This document shows, one piece after another, positions 23,895 through 33,309 of a DNA stretch of 64,000 nucleotides. How positions within the stretch are numbered: the first letter of the stretch is position 1; every line of letters begins with the position of its first letter. Source of the DNA: Novosphingobium marinum (GTDB taxonomy: Bacteria > Pseudomonadota > Alphaproteobacteria > Sphingomonadales > Sphingomonadaceae). The notes below the pieces were generated by a model. It was not told the DNA's origin and did not search any database. It was given only the letters and a program-made list of their open reading frames with translations. The stretch covers positions 1 through 64,000 of the forward strand of contig NZ_JACBZF010000004.1 of NCBI RefSeq assembly GCF_013408095.1. Reading direction: 5' to 3'. The position numbers and the translations under genes are program-made.

Positions 23895-24605
23895 CTACTT
23901 GGCCTCCAGCTGGCGGCTGAGCGTCGCAAGGAAGCGGTCGGCAAACCTTTGCAGTCGCGCCTCGAACCCGTTCACGCGGTGGGAAAAGCGATTGTAGGCG
24001 ATAACCGCCGGGATCGCCGCGAAAAGGCCGAGCGCGGTCGCGAACAGCGCCTCGGAAATGCCGGGCGCGACGACCGCGAGCGAGGAATTCTGCTGCTGTC
24101 CGATCTGGAAGAAGCTGTTCATGATGCCCCATACCGTCCCGAAAAGCCCGACAAACGGTGCGACCGATCCCACGGTGGCGAGGAAGTTCAGGCGGTCCGA
24201 AAGCTTCTCGGCCTCGAGCGCGACGGCGGAGTCCATTGCAAGCTGCAGGCGCTGGCGGGCGCCTTCGCGATCGACCGACTTGCCGGCGATGGACCGGTCC
24301 CATTCGGCAAGTCCGGCATTGACCACATTGGACGGCGGAATCGCCGGCTTGCCGTGTTCGGACTGGAAGGACTCGATGTCGCGCGCCTTCCAGAACGCGC
24401 TTTCGTACCGTTCGCTGCGACGGCTGAGGCGCCCCACCCGCATCGAGAACGAGATGATGATCGCCCAGACCCACACAGACGCGAGGATCAGGCCGACCAT
24501 CACTATCTGCACGACGATGTCGGCCTGCAGGAACAGTTCCAGCGGATCGAGCCGCTCGGGACTGCCGCCAAGCCCGGAGGCAATCTGCGAAAGCGAATTG
24601 GTCAT
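23895..24605 (-). CDS. tolQ: Tol-Pal motor subunit TolQ
   Basis: A 236-residue inner-membrane protein of the MotA/TolQ/ExbB family with three transmembrane segments (about 24-48, 137-158 and 172-195) and the conserved GSVAPFVGLFGTVWGIMNSF. It forms the motor pentamer driving cell-envelope constriction. The ATG at 24605 has AAGGA 6 nt upstream and overlaps the ybgC stop as ATGA; an in-frame ATG at 24611 is also possible. Confidence 0.95.
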   Translation of the reverse strand: MTNSLSQIASGLGGSPERLDPLELFLQADIVVQIVMVGLILASVWVWAIIISFSMRVGRLSRRSERYESAFWKARDIESFQSEHGKPAIPPSNVVNAGLAEWDRSIAGKSVDREGARQRLQLAMDSAVALEAEKLSDRLNFLATVGSVAPFVGLFGTVWGIMNSFFQIGQQQNSSLAVVAPGISEALFATALGLFAAIPAVIAYNRFSHRVNGFEARLQRFADRFLATLSRQLEAK

Positions 24606-25063
24606 TGGCATCCTTCGTTCTCGGGAAAGGCAGTTGCGAAAGCCTTTCGCCATTCATCGGGCTGGCGGCGCGGCTTTCCGTCCGGACTGACGAATCCCAC
24701 ACGCAAACGCGCTTCGCACAGCAATGTTTCTCCGCGCAGCGCCACTTGCGAAAGGCGGCAGCTGGCGGCGCGAATCTCTTCCGGCCGGGTCTCGATCAAC
24801 ACCGTCTCGCCCAGCCGGGCGGGCGCGCGATATCGCATTTCGACCTCGGCGATGGCGTAGTTGCCCTCGCCGCTGGCGAGCGCTTCGGCCTGGTCGATGC
24901 CGAGAAGGCGCAGCAGGTCTGTTCGCGCCCGCTCGAACCAGCGCAGGTAGTTGGCGTGATAGACGATCCCGCCCGCGTCGGTGTCCTCAAAGTAAACGCG
25001 CACCGCATAGCGATGGACACGGTCCTGCAGGATGCCGCTGGTCGGTTCGGGAAGGATCGTCAT
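24602..25063 (-). CDS. ybgC: Tol-Pal-associated acyl-CoA thioesterase YbgC
   Basis: A 153-residue hotdog-fold thioesterase; VYFEDTDAGGIVYHANYLRWFERART is the family signature with the catalytic Asp. It is the first gene of the tol-pal operon, its usual place. The ATG at 25063 is used because residues before it are not family-like. The stop overlaps the tolQ start by 4 nt. It probably acts on phospholipid-related acyl-thioesters near the envelope. Confidence 0.93.
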   Translation of the reverse strand: MTILPEPTSGILQDRVHRYAVRVYFEDTDAGGIVYHANYLRWFERARTDLLRLLGIDQAEALASGEGNYAIAEVEMRYRAPARLGETVLIETRPEEIRAASCRLSQVALRGETLLCEARLRVGFVSPDGKPRRQPDEWRKAFATAFPENEGCQ

Positions 25064-25168
25064 GGCGCGCGGCTGTTTAGCGCCGGGGCGACTCGCTGCA
25101 CAAGCGCTGTTAGCCGGCTCATGCAATTCGTCGCACGGTTCGCGGTGGAAATCCGCCGGCTACAGGCC

Positions 25169-25546
25169 TCAGTCGGGCACCATCTGGAAGAACTGGCGAC
25201 CGCCGAAGATGTGGACGTGCAGGTGCGGGACTTCCTGGTGGCCGTCCCCGCCCATGTTGACGAGCAGGCGATATCCCGGCCCGTCGAGTTCGAGCTGCCG
25301 CGTGACGTGGCCCACCGCGCGCATGAACCCGGCGATCTCGCCATCGCCCGCCCTGGCGGTGAAGTCGTCCCAGCTGACGTACTCGCCCCTGGGGATGACG
25401 AGGACGTGAATCGGCGCCTGCGGCCTGATGTCATGGAAGGCGAGCGCGAAATCGTCCTCGTAGACCTTCTTGCAGGGCAGTTCCCCGCGCAGGATCTTCG
25501 CGAAGACGTTGTCGGGATCGTAGGGCTGGCTGGGGTCGATCGGCAT
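25169..25546 (-). CDS. HIT-family (HinT-like) nucleotide hydrolase
   Basis: A 125-residue histidine-triad protein: YDPDNVFAKILRGELPC at the N-terminus, HVLVIPRGEYVSWDDF in the middle and the triad HLHVHIFGG near the end, with the nucleophilic middle His. Members cleave purine nucleoside phosphoramidates. The ATG at 25546 has AGGA upstream. It follows hisE by 11 nt, so it is probably the last gene of that transcript. Confidence 0.92.
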   Translation of the reverse strand: MPIDPSQPYDPDNVFAKILRGELPCKKVYEDDFALAFHDIRPQAPIHVLVIPRGEYVSWDDFTARAGDGEIAGFMRAVGHVTRQLELDGPGYRLLVNMGGDGHQEVPHLHVHIFGGRQFFQMVPD

Positions 25547-25557
25547 GGACAAGTTCC

Positions 25558-25881
25558 TCAGGATATGCGCGAAGCCTTTTCTTCGATGCCGGAGATGCCC
25601 TCCCGGCGGTCGAGCTCCTCGAGCACGCTGGCGAAGGGAACGCCGCGCGCGCCAAGCAAGACCAGCAGGTGGAACAGGAGGTCGGCGGCTTCGCCCACCA
25701 GCGCCTCGTTATCCTCCGAAAGGGCTGCAATCACGGTCTCCACCGCTTCCTCGCCCAGTTTCTGCGAGATCTTGCCGATGCCCTTCGCGTTCAACCGCGC
25801 AACGTAGCTGGCTTCGGGATCGGCACCGCGCCGCTGCACGATGATCGCTTCGAGGCGGTCGAGGGTTCCGGTGTCACTCAT
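25558..25881 (-). CDS. hisE: phosphoribosyl-ATP pyrophosphatase
   Basis: A 107-residue MazG-like enzyme of histidine biosynthesis, removing pyrophosphate from phosphoribosyl-ATP. KISQKLGEEAVETVIAALSED contains the metal-binding Glu residues, and EAADLLFHLLVLL the Asp. The frame runs upstream but the ATG at 25881 gives the usual start. It is separated from hisF by the small PEP-CTERM-like gene. Confidence 0.94.
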   Translation of the reverse strand: MSDTGTLDRLEAIIVQRRGADPEASYVARLNAKGIGKISQKLGEEAVETVIAALSEDNEALVGEAADLLFHLLVLLGARGVPFASVLEELDRREGISGIEEKASRIS

Positions 25882-25927
25882 GCCCCGGCAATGCGCGGAG
25901 GCACCGCCGCGGTCAAGCGGGGGCGTG

Positions 25928-26095
25928 TCAGTCGCCCGAGCGCTTCGATGCCCAGCGGCGTCCGATGATGAGACCGGCCAGGCCCAGCGCAAGCAGGGTC
26001 ATGCCATCGGGATCGGGCAAGGGTGTGCTGCCGGCCGCATAGGCGGGAGCGGCAAGCGCAAGGCTCAGCAGGCTGGCGAATCCGGTCCGGTACAT
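25928..26095 (-). CDS. micro-protein made of signal peptide plus PEP-CTERM-like anchor
   Basis: A 55-residue protein. A signal peptide (cleavage after AYA, about residue 20) is followed by only a few residues and then PLPDPDGMTLLALGLAGLIIGRRWASKR, that is, a Pro-x-Pro-Asp motif, a hydrophobic stretch and a basic tail, the tripartite shape of PEP-CTERM/exosortase sorting signals. Almost nothing would remain as a mature exposed domain. It sits between hisF and hisE on the same strand. The upstream frame to 26317 is noncoding-looking. Function is unknown. Confidence 0.6.
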   Translation of the reverse strand: MYRTGFASLLSLALAAPAYAAGSTPLPDPDGMTLLALGLAGLIIGRRWASKRSGD

Positions 26096-26189
26096 CGTGG
26101 AGCCGTGATCGGTTAGATTTTCGCCTAACGACAGGGCCTTGATCGCCGTGTTCCAGCTTGGGACAGGTGTTAGCGGGTATCCTAACCCG

Positions 26190-26948
26190 TCAGCCCCGCG
26201 CGGGGAGTCCCGCGGCCCGCAGCGCGGCGTGCGCCTCTGCAATGGTGTGCGTGCCGAAGTGGAATATGGACGCGGCGAGGACCGCGCTGGCATGACCGTC
26301 GCGCACGCCTTCGACAAGGTGGTCGAGCGTCCCCACGCCGCCGCTGGCGATCACCGGGACCGGTACCGAATCGGCGATGGCGCGGGTAAGGGCAAGGTCG
26401 TAGCCCGCCCTGGTCCCGTCCCCGTCCATCGAGGTGACGAGCAGTTCGCCCGCGCCGAGTTCGGCCAGCTTCACGGCATGCCCGACAGCGTCGATGCCGG
26501 TACCGCGTCGTCCGCCGTGAGTGAAGATTTCCCAGTGGTCGCCCTGCCTGCGCGCATCGACCGACGCCACCACGCACTGGCTGCCGAAGCGGTCGGCGAT
26601 GTCGGCGACGATCTCCGGTCGGGCGACCGCGGCGGAATTGACCGCGACCTTGTCCGCCCCGGCCAGCAGGAGCGCCCGCGCATCGTCGACCTTGCGCACG
26701 CCGCCGCCGACGGTGAACGGCATGAAGCACACTTCGGCGGTGCGTTGCACGATATCAAGCAGCGTGCCGCGTCCCTCGTGGCTGGCGGAAATGTCGAGGA
26801 AGCACAGCTCGTCGGCGCCTGCCTCGTCGTAGGCGCGCGCCTGCTCGACAGGATCGCCCGCGTCCTTGAGGTCGACGAAGTTCACACCCTTCACGACGCG
26901 CCCGTCGGCCACATCGAGGCAGGGTATGACGCGGACGCGGACGGTCAT
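26190..26948 (-). CDS. hisF: imidazole glycerol phosphate synthase cyclase subunit
   Basis: A 252-residue TIM barrel. Catalytic Asp residues are seen in [14 protein letters not shown] (about 11) and VVASVDARR (about 130); phosphate-binding GGGVR and SGGVG loops are intact. It uses ammonia from HisH to make imidazole glycerol phosphate and AICAR. Its ATG overlaps the hisA stop by 4 nt. Confidence 0.96.
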   Translation of the reverse strand: MTVRVRVIPCLDVADGRVVKGVNFVDLKDAGDPVEQARAYDEAGADELCFLDISASHEGRGTLLDIVQRTAEVCFMPFTVGGGVRKVDDARALLLAGADKVAVNSAAVARPEIVADIADRFGSQCVVASVDARRQGDHWEIFTHGGRRGTGIDAVGHAVKLAELGAGELLVTSMDGDGTRAGYDLALTRAIADSVPVPVIASGGVGTLDHLVEGVRDGHASAVLAASIFHFGTHTIAEAHAALRAAGLPARG

Positions 26949-27673
26949 GCCCGTTCCGCGATCTGGATGGCGGCGGCAAGGTCCAGCCGCCCGTCGTAGA
27001 GCGCGCGTCCGGTGATCACGCCCTCGATACCGTCAGCGGCGTGGATCGCCAGCATGCGGATGTCGGACAGTCCCTTCACGCCGCCGCTCGCGATCACCGG
27101 CATCTCGGTCTGCCGGGCGAGGTCGACGGTCGCCTCGACGTTGCAGCCGGTCAGCAGGCCGTCGCGTCCGATGTCGGTGAACAGCAGGCTCGCGACGCCG
27201 GCATCCTCGAACCGGTGCGCCATGTCGGCTACGGGCACGTCGGAGACATCGGCCCAGCCGCCCGTCGCGATCATGCCGCCGCGCGCATCGACGGCAACGA
27301 CGATGCCGTTCTCCCATTCGCGCGCCATGTCGCGCACGAACTGCGGGTCCTTCAAAGCCGCCGTACCGATGACGACGCGGCTGACGCCCAGTTCGAACCA
27401 GCCCTGCACCGCCTCGGGCGAGCGGATGCCGCCGCCAAGCTGCACATGGCCGGGAAACGCTTCGAGAATGGCTTCCACCGCCTCGCGGTTCTTCGATTCG
27501 CCCGCGAATGCGCCGTCGAGGTCGACGACGTGGAGGAACTCCGCGCCCGCCTCTGCAAAGATGCGCGCCTGCGCTGCCGGGTCGTCGCCGTAGACGGTGG
27601 CACGGTCCATGTCGCCTTCGGCAAGACGGACGACCTGCCCTTGCTTCAGGTCGATGGCGGGAAATACGATCAC
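26945..27673 (-). CDS. hisA: ProFAR isomerase
   Basis: A 242-residue TIM barrel isomerase: [20 protein letters not shown] carries the catalytic Asp, VVAVDARGG the second, with GGGIR and SGGVK phosphate loops. A GTG at 27673 overlaps the hisH stop as GTGA and has GGAG 8 nt upstream, giving the standard short N-terminus; a GTG at 27682 is the next alternative. It belongs to the hisB-H-A-F run. Confidence 0.95.
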   Translation of the reverse strand: MIVFPAIDLKQGQVVRLAEGDMDRATVYGDDPAAQARIFAEAGAEFLHVVDLDGAFAGESKNREAVEAILEAFPGHVQLGGGIRSPEAVQGWFELGVSRVVIGTAALKDPQFVRDMAREWENGIVVAVDARGGMIATGGWADVSDVPVADMAHRFEDAGVASLLFTDIGRDGLLTGCNVEATVDLARQTEMPVIASGGVKGLSDIRMLAIHAADGIEGVITGRALYDGRLDLAAAIQIAERA

Positions 27674-28299
27674 GGCTTCCACTCCAGGAACCGGGCGAGG
27701 AGCGCCAGCCCGTAGGCCTGGCTCTTCTCGGGATGGAACTGCACGCCGATCATGTTGTCGCGCGCGACCGCCGCGACGATGCCGCCGCCGTGATCGGTCA
27801 TCGCCTCGACATCGTGCGGGTCCTCGGCAACGAACTGGTAGGAGTGGAGGAAATAGGCCTCGCCCGGCTCGATGACTTCGTGGCCGCGCGCATGCGGCGT
27901 GGGTGCGACGTCGTTCCAGCCCATGTGCGGCACCTTGATCGCCGGATCGGTACGCTCGATCGTGCGAACCTCGCCGCCGATCCAGTCGAGCCCCGGCGTG
28001 CTACCGTGCTCGAGCCCGCGCGTCGAGAGAAGCTGCATGCCGACGCAGATGCCGAGGAACGGCGCTCCGCCGACATGGACGCGCTCGGTCATCGATTCGA
28101 CGAGATGCGGTATTGCCTTCAGGCCCTTCGCGCAGGCCCTGAACGAGCCGACGCCGGGCAACACGATGCGATCGGCGGCCCGAACGACGTCGGGATCGGA
28201 CGTGACCTTCACACCTTGCGCGCCCGCCGCCTTCAGCGCGTTCGCGACCGAATGGAGGTTGCCCGCCCCGTAATCGATCAGCGCGAGGACCTCAGCCAC
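27670..28299 (-). CDS. hisH: imidazole glycerol phosphate synthase glutaminase subunit
   Basis: A 209-residue class I glutamine amidotransferase. N-terminus ALIDYGAGNLHSV, nucleophile Cys in LGICVGMQLL and the His/Glu pair in GVQFHPEKSQAYG are intact. The start is a GTG at 28299, 8 nt after the hisB stop; an apparently longer frame is antisense-like sequence through hisB. It supplies ammonia to HisF. Confidence 0.95.
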   Translation of the reverse strand: MAEVLALIDYGAGNLHSVANALKAAGAQGVKVTSDPDVVRAADRIVLPGVGSFRACAKGLKAIPHLVESMTERVHVGGAPFLGICVGMQLLSTRGLEHGSTPGLDWIGGEVRTIERTDPAIKVPHMGWNDVAPTPHARGHEVIEPGEAYFLHSYQFVAEDPHDVEAMTDHGGGIVAAVARDNMIGVQFHPEKSQAYGLALLARFLEWKP

Positions 28300-28307
28300 G
28301 GCGGCGC

Positions 28308-28901
28308 TCAGCCACCGAGCTGGCCCTTGGTCGAGGGCACGGCGCCGGCCTTGCGCGGATCGAGCTCGACCGCGGTGCGCATCGCACGCGCGAAACCCTT
28401 GTAGATTGCCTCGCACACGTGGTGGTTGTTCTGTCCGTAGAGCAATTCGATGTGGAGCGTGATCCCGGCCGCCTGCGCGATCGAGTGGAACCAGTGCTCG
28501 AACAGTTCGGTATCCATCTCGCCGAGCCGTTCCTGCGTGAACTTCGCCTTCCAGACGAGGAACGGCCTTCCCGATATGTCGAGCGCGACACGGGCCAGCG
28601 TCTCGTCCATCGGCGAATAGGCGTGGCCGTATCGACCGATCCCGCCCTTGTCGCCCAGCGCCCGGTCGATCGCCTGGCCGATCGCGATGGCGCTGTCCTC
28701 GGTCGTGTGGTGCTGGTCGACATGGAGGTCGCCTTCGATACGGCAGGTCACGTCGATCAGCGAATGGCGCGAGAACTGCTCGATCATGTGGTCGAGAAAG
28801 CCGATGCCGGTCGCGACGTCGTACCTGCCCGTCCCGTCGAGATTGACCTCGACCTCGATATCGGTCTCGTGAGTCTTTCGGGCTATCCGGGCAGTGCGCA
28901 T
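28308..28901 (-). CDS. hisB: imidazoleglycerol-phosphate dehydratase
   Basis: A 197-residue monofunctional IGP dehydratase without the phosphatase domain found in enterics. Metal-binding motifs [29 protein letters not shown] and [10 protein letters not shown] are complete. The ATG at 28901 is followed by [14 protein letters not shown], the usual start. It is the first gene of the hisB-H-A-F unit and divergent from sspB over 158 nt. Confidence 0.95.
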   Translation of the reverse strand: MRTARIARKTHETDIEVEVNLDGTGRYDVATGIGFLDHMIEQFSRHSLIDVTCRIEGDLHVDQHHTTEDSAIAIGQAIDRALGDKGGIGRYGHAYSPMDETLARVALDISGRPFLVWKAKFTQERLGEMDTELFEHWFHSIAQAAGITLHIELLYGQNNHHVCEAIYKGFARAMRTAVELDPRKAGAVPSTKGQLGG

Positions 28902-29059
28902 GCGCTGGCCTATAGCCCTGCACGGCCGGGAATCAATCGGCCTGCGCAAGTTTCGTCGTTGCGGCGACCCGCGAAAAACCGAGGAAAAAGAACCGGCGGG
29001 CACTCGCTTGTGACACAAACCGCCTTGACCGGTACCGAATCAGTCTACACTTGGGGAGC

Positions 29060-29563
29060 ATGAGCGACACCCCGCCCGACAGCCTGATCCCCTACGACGA
29101 GATCGTGCAGGAAGCGCTGCGCGCGGTCGTCGGCCGCGTGCTCGGCCAGATCGAGGCCACGGGCGGCGAGCTTCCCGGCAGCCACCACTTCTACATCACG
29201 TTCAAGACCGGCGCGCCCGGCGTGGACATTCCGGCGCACCTGAAGGAACGCTTCCCCGACGAGATGACCATCGTCCTTCAGAACAAGTTCTGGGACCTGA
29301 CCGTCACCGACATCGGCTTTTCGGTCGGGCTGAGCTTCAACCAGATGCCCGCCAAGCTCGACATTCCCTTCGCCGCGATCACGGCGTTCGTCGATCCGGC
29401 TGTCGACTTCGGCCTCCAGTTCCAGGCGATGTCGGGCGAATCGGAGCCTGAAGCGCACGAGGCGGCGGAAAACGACGGATCGGAACAGTCGGACGAGGCG
29501 CGCGTTGTCGAAAGCGAGGACGGGTCCAACGTCGTGACGGTGGATTTCGGCAAGAAGAAGTGA
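29060..29563 (+). CDS. sspB: ClpXP adaptor SspB, alphaproteobacterial type
   Basis: A 167-residue adaptor that delivers ssrA-tagged proteins to ClpXP. The N-terminal two-thirds (LIPYDEIVQEALRAVVGRVL, FYITFKTGAPGVDIP) form the tag-binding domain; an acidic flexible linker leads to the C-terminal VVTVDFGKKK, matching the ClpX-docking tail. The ATG at 29060 is close to a GGGGAG; an in-frame TTG at 29051 is possible. Divergent from hisB. Confidence 0.92.
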   Translation: MSDTPPDSLIPYDEIVQEALRAVVGRVLGQIEATGGELPGSHHFYITFKTGAPGVDIPAHLKERFPDEMTIVLQNKFWDLTVTDIGFSVGLSFNQMPAKLDIPFAAITAFVDPAVDFGLQFQAMSGESEPEAHEAAENDGSEQSDEARVVESEDGSNVVTVDFGKKK

Positions 29564-29595
29564 CCGGGCCGGCACGGCCCCAGGACGGGTGACCG

Positions 29596-30036
29596 ATGGC
29601 GAAGACAAAGCTCATAACCAAGGCCGACGACGCCAAGTACGCGGTGAAGCGTCGCGCCAGCAAGGCCAAGGCGAAAGCCAAGGGCGCGATCGAAGCGGTC
29701 CACGGCCCCAGCCCCAATCCAAAGACCAACCTAGTGCTTGCCGACATCGCCCTTCGCGGCGGCAGCCTCTTGTTGCGCCAGGGCGTCGAACGCGGCCTGC
29801 TCGGCGCGAAGTATTCGCCCGGCAAGGCGAAGGACATACTTAAGGGCCGCTCGATATTCGAGAACCTGACCGGCGTGGCTCTCGCCCGGCTCGCGACAAA
29901 GTCGGTGCCCGGCGCAATCCTTGTCGGCGGCGGGATCATCGCCAAGACGCTCTACGACCGGAGCAAGGCGCGAAAAGCCAAGGCGGAAGGCGAAGCCGAG
30001 CTCGACGAGATGGCCGCCGAAGGCCGCGATTCCTGA
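29596..30036 (+). CDS. hypothetical protein, basic with one hydrophobic segment
   Basis: A 146-residue protein. The N-terminal 35 residues are very rich in Lys/Ala (RRASKAKAKAKGAIEAV), resembling histone-tail-like sequences; a hydrophobic Gly-rich segment (SVPGAILVGGGIIAKTLY) lies at about 104-122; the C-terminus is charged (KARKAKAEGEAELDEM). It follows sspB by 32 nt and precedes gmk on the same strand. No family is recognised; an inner-membrane or nucleoid-associated role is conceivable. Confidence 0.7.
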   Translation: MAKTKLITKADDAKYAVKRRASKAKAKAKGAIEAVHGPSPNPKTNLVLADIALRGGSLLLRQGVERGLLGAKYSPGKAKDILKGRSIFENLTGVALARLATKSVPGAILVGGGIIAKTLYDRSKARKAKAEGEAELDEMAAEGRDS

Positions 30037-30098
30037 CCTTGCGTACTGCCGCTCACCAGCGCACTTGATTCGCACGGCGCCGCCCGCCATCAGCGGGC

Positions 30099-30755
30099 AT
30101 GGCCGATCACACCGACAACGCCGATGCGCCGCTTCAGCGACGCGGCCTGATGTTCATCCTGTCCTCGCCCTCGGGTGCGGGCAAGACGACGATCTCGCGC
30201 ATGCTGCTGGCGCGCGACGAGCATATCCGCATGTCGGTCTCGGTGACCACGCGGCCGCAGCGCCGGGGTGAGATCGAAGGCAAGGACTACTTCTTCACCG
30301 ACCGCTCCCGCTTCGACCGCATGGTCGAGGAGCGCGAGTTCCTGGAATGGGCCGAAGTTTTCGGACACTGCTACGGAACGCCGAAGTCGCACATCCGCGA
30401 CGGCCTCGACGAAGGGCAGGACTTTCTCTTCGACATCGACTGGCAGGGTACCCAGCAGCTCTACCAGAAGATGGAGCGCGACGTCGTACGCGTATTCCTG
30501 CTTCCCCCGAGCCTGGCAGAACTGCACCGCCGCCTGACCGCGCGCGCCACCGACAGCGTCGACGTGATAGCCGGCAGGATGGCGCGCGCGCAGGCCGAGA
30601 TCAGTCACTGGGACGGCTACGACTACGTCGTCATCAATGACGATATCGACCGCTGCTTCGACAAGGTCGTGCAGATCCTCGAAGCCGAACGCCAGCGCCG
30701 CGCACGGCAGACGGGCCTCATCGGCTTTGTCCGCGACCTGATGCGTCCGGTCTAG
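30099..30755 (+). CDS. gmk: guanylate kinase
   Basis: A 218-residue enzyme phosphorylating GMP to GDP. The P-loop SSPSGAGKTT is at about 22-31, followed by SVSVTTRPQRRGEIEGKDYFF, the GMP-binding region, and DFLFDIDWQGTQQL. Its last 4 nt overlap the end of the convergent cytochrome P450 gene. A short variable N-terminus precedes the core. Confidence 0.95.
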   Translation: MADHTDNADAPLQRRGLMFILSSPSGAGKTTISRMLLARDEHIRMSVSVTTRPQRRGEIEGKDYFFTDRSRFDRMVEEREFLEWAEVFGHCYGTPKSHIRDGLDEGQDFLFDIDWQGTQQLYQKMERDVVRVFLLPPSLAELHRRLTARATDSVDVIAGRMARAQAEISHWDGYDYVVINDDIDRCFDKVVQILEAERQRRARQTGLIGFVRDLMRPV

Positions 30756-31990
30756 CCGCGCGTCCCGAACCGGATCGGCAATTCCTCGAGGTTCCTGCCG
30801 AAAAAGCTGGGCGTGTAGCGAAGCTCCTCTTCGGCGCATGCGAGCGAGAATTCGGCCAGCCTTCGCAGCAAAACGGAAAAGCTCACGACCAGTTCCTGCC
30901 GGGCCAGCGGCGCGCCGATGCAATGGTGGCGGCCGATACCGAAGGCGAGGTGCCTGCCCGGCGACTTGCGGTCGAGATCGATCCTGTCGGCGTGCGGAAA
31001 CTCGTCGCCGTCCCGGTTGGCAGCGCCGAAGCGCAGGCTCAGCAGGTCGCCGGTCTTAAGTGCAACGCCGCCCAGCTCGGTCGGCCTCGTGACGCGGCGG
31101 AACATGCCCTGCGCCGGCGATTCGAGCCGCAGGACTTCCTCGGCGAAGTTGGCGATCCGGTCGGGCTCGGCAACCAGCGCCCGTGCCAGGTCCGCGTCCC
31201 GTGCAAGCATCTGCATGCCCGATGCGATGGCGGCGGTCGTCGTCTCGTTGCCCGATGCGAGCAGGTCGACCGCGATGATCGTCAGCGTGTCCTCGTCGGC
31301 GAGGTATTCGCCGTCCTCGCCACGCGCGGTCGCGATGGTTGTAAGCAAATCGTCCTTCGGCTGCGCGCGCCGGTCCTCGACCTTGTCCATGAAGAATTGC
31401 TGCATCTCGACCACCAGCCGCGCGCACTCGACCTCGCGCTCCTCCGAGATCATCATGCTGAACGGTTCGACGATCGCATCGGACCAGCGCTTGAAAGTCT
31501 CGATCATGCCGGTCGGCACACCGAGCTGCTGCGCGATGACCATCATCGGCAACGGATGCGCGAACGCGCCGACGAATTCGCATTCGCCGCGATCCGCAAA
31601 GCCGTCGATCAGGCGACCGGCTGTCTCTTCCATCCACGGCGTCATCTCGCGCACCTTGGCGACGGTGAACAGGCGGGCAAGCAGGGCGCGAACTTCGGTA
31701 TGGCGCGGCGGATCGGACGTCGAGCACGACATCCGCGGCATCCAGCCTTCCTCGGCATAGACGCGCAGCACTTCGGCGGGCACGCCGCCCGGGCGCAGCT
31801 TCGCCGGGCTCACCTCGCTCGCGAACAGGTCGGGCTGGCGGATCACCTCCTCGCACAGCGCGTAGCTGGTCACGAGGTGAAAGCCGGTGGCGGGCATCCG
31901 GTAGACCGGCGCCTCGCGCCGCAGCCGGTCGTACAGGGCATAGGGACATGCCTGGACTTCGGGCTTCATCAGGTCGGGAACAGGCTCCAC
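30752..31990 (-). CDS. cytochrome P450
   Basis: A 412-residue soluble bacterial P450. The haem-ligand loop is FGIGRHHCIGAP with Cys357; the K-helix ExxR is Glu285-Arg288; the oxygen-binding I-helix reads LLASGNETTT, where Asn-Glu replaces the usual Gly/Asp-Thr pattern in part. The start is GTG at 31990 with GGAG 5-8 nt upstream. No ferredoxin or reductase gene is nearby, so redox partners are supplied elsewhere. Substrate is unknown. Confidence 0.93.
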   Translation of the reverse strand: MEPVPDLMKPEVQACPYALYDRLRREAPVYRMPATGFHLVTSYALCEEVIRQPDLFASEVSPAKLRPGGVPAEVLRVYAEEGWMPRMSCSTSDPPRHTEVRALLARLFTVAKVREMTPWMEETAGRLIDGFADRGECEFVGAFAHPLPMMVIAQQLGVPTGMIETFKRWSDAIVEPFSMMISEEREVECARLVVEMQQFFMDKVEDRRAQPKDDLLTTIATARGEDGEYLADEDTLTIIAVDLLASGNETTTAAIASGMQMLARDADLARALVAEPDRIANFAEEVLRLESPAQGMFRRVTRPTELGGVALKTGDLLSLRFGAANRDGDEFPHADRIDLDRKSPGRHLAFGIGRHHCIGAPLARQELVVSFSVLLRRLAEFSLACAEEELRYTPSFFGRNLEELPIRFGTRG

Positions 31991-32071
31991 GACATCTCTC
32001 CGGGATTTGCCTTTACGGCCCGAGAAGTAGGTCGCGGCCCCTTGCCGGTCAACTGGTCCGGCGGGCGCCGA

Positions 32072-33085
32072 TCAGGCCGCCTCTGCCTTCTCGATTTCGG
32101 CGCGGACGTTGGCGTCGAGCGCTTCCGAGGTCGTTTCCTGGATGATGAAACGCGGACGACGCTTCGTTTCGAGGTAAATCTTGCCCACGTATTCGCCGAG
32201 CACGCCGATCGACAGGAGCTGGACGCCGCCGAGGAACAGCATCGGCAGCACGGTCGATGCCCAGCCGGGCACGATGTCCGAGCTGTGAGCGAAGTAGACG
32301 TAAAGAAAGAACAGGCTCGCCAGGATGGTGCCGAGGAAGATCACCGCCCCCGTCGCTGCGATGATCCGCAACGGCATGACCGTGAACGAGGTGATCCCGT
32401 CGAGCGCCAGCCGCAGCATCTTCCGCAGCGTGTACTTGGTCTCCCCGGCGGTGCGCGGCTTGCGCGCATAGGGAACGAGCGTGACCGGAAAGCCGAGCGT
32501 GGGGATCAGCCCGCGCAGGAACAGGTTGACCTCGCGGTACTGGAGCAGTGCGGCGAGCGCGGTGCGCGACATCAGGCGGAAATCGGCATGGTTTTCGATG
32601 ATCCTGATGCCCAGCGCCGACAGCAGCCGGTAATAGGCGTTGGCCGACCCGCTCTTGCCGCGCCCGTCAGAGCTGCGATCGTTGCGCACGCCGAGCGCGA
32701 GATGCGCGCCGTCCTCGTAGGCGGAGATCATGCCGCGCACGGCCTCTATATCGTCCTGCAAGTCGGCATCCATGGTCAGGATCACGTCGGCATCGGCGAT
32801 GGTGAGGCCCGCCAGCATCGCCGACTGGTGGCCGAAATTGCGCGAGAGCATGACGCCCTCGACTTCCGGATTGGCGGCGCAAAGCCGCTCGATCAGCGAC
32901 CACGTGCCGTCCGAGCTGCCATCGTTGACGAGGATGAGGCGGAACCCGGTCAGCCGGTTCGAACGATCGGCAACAAGCGTGCGAAAGAAATCGAGGATCA
33001 CCGGCGCGGTTTCGGGCAGCGCCTCTTCCTCGTTGAAGCACGGTACGACCACGTCGGCGTAGTATGGTCCCTTGATCGTCGTCAT
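32072..33085 (-). CDS. GT2 glycosyltransferase with C-terminal membrane helices (GtrB/ArnC-like)
   Basis: A 337-residue enzyme. The GT-A core has VVVPCFNEEEALPE, LVNDGSSDGTW and the DxD motif in TMDADLQDD. Two transmembrane segments (about 230-265 and 272-300, with GAVIFLGTILASLFFLYVY) anchor it, followed by GEYVGKIYLETKRRPRFII, the signature of enzymes that attach a sugar to undecaprenyl or dolichyl phosphate. It begins a region with an SMR protein, two methyltransferases and two GT-C-like proteins, pointing to lipid-linked sugar donor synthesis. Confidence 0.9.
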   Translation of the reverse strand: MTTIKGPYYADVVVPCFNEEEALPETAPVILDFFRTLVADRSNRLTGFRLILVNDGSSDGTWSLIERLCAANPEVEGVMLSRNFGHQSAMLAGLTIADADVILTMDADLQDDIEAVRGMISAYEDGAHLALGVRNDRSSDGRGKSGSANAYYRLLSALGIRIIENHADFRLMSRTALAALLQYREVNLFLRGLIPTLGFPVTLVPYARKPRTAGETKYTLRKMLRLALDGITSFTVMPLRIIAATGAVIFLGTILASLFFLYVYFAHSSDIVPGWASTVLPMLFLGGVQLLSIGVLGEYVGKIYLETKRRPRFIIQETTSEALDANVRAEIEKAEAA

Positions 33086-33309
33086 GACCCTGCTGTCAGC
33101 CCCCGGTCCGGCAAACCCTTTCCCGCTTATTGCGCGAAACAGTTAATAGGCCATAACCGGGCGCCGCGCGAACTCGAAAAATCGGCGCAGTCGTGGAAAG
33201 CCGCGACGGATGGGCCGGCCGCGCTTGACCGCCCGAATCGCTTCGACCATGCACGGATGCGACAATGCGGGCGAAGTGCATCGCCCGCCGGACAGGGACC
33301 GACGCGGGC

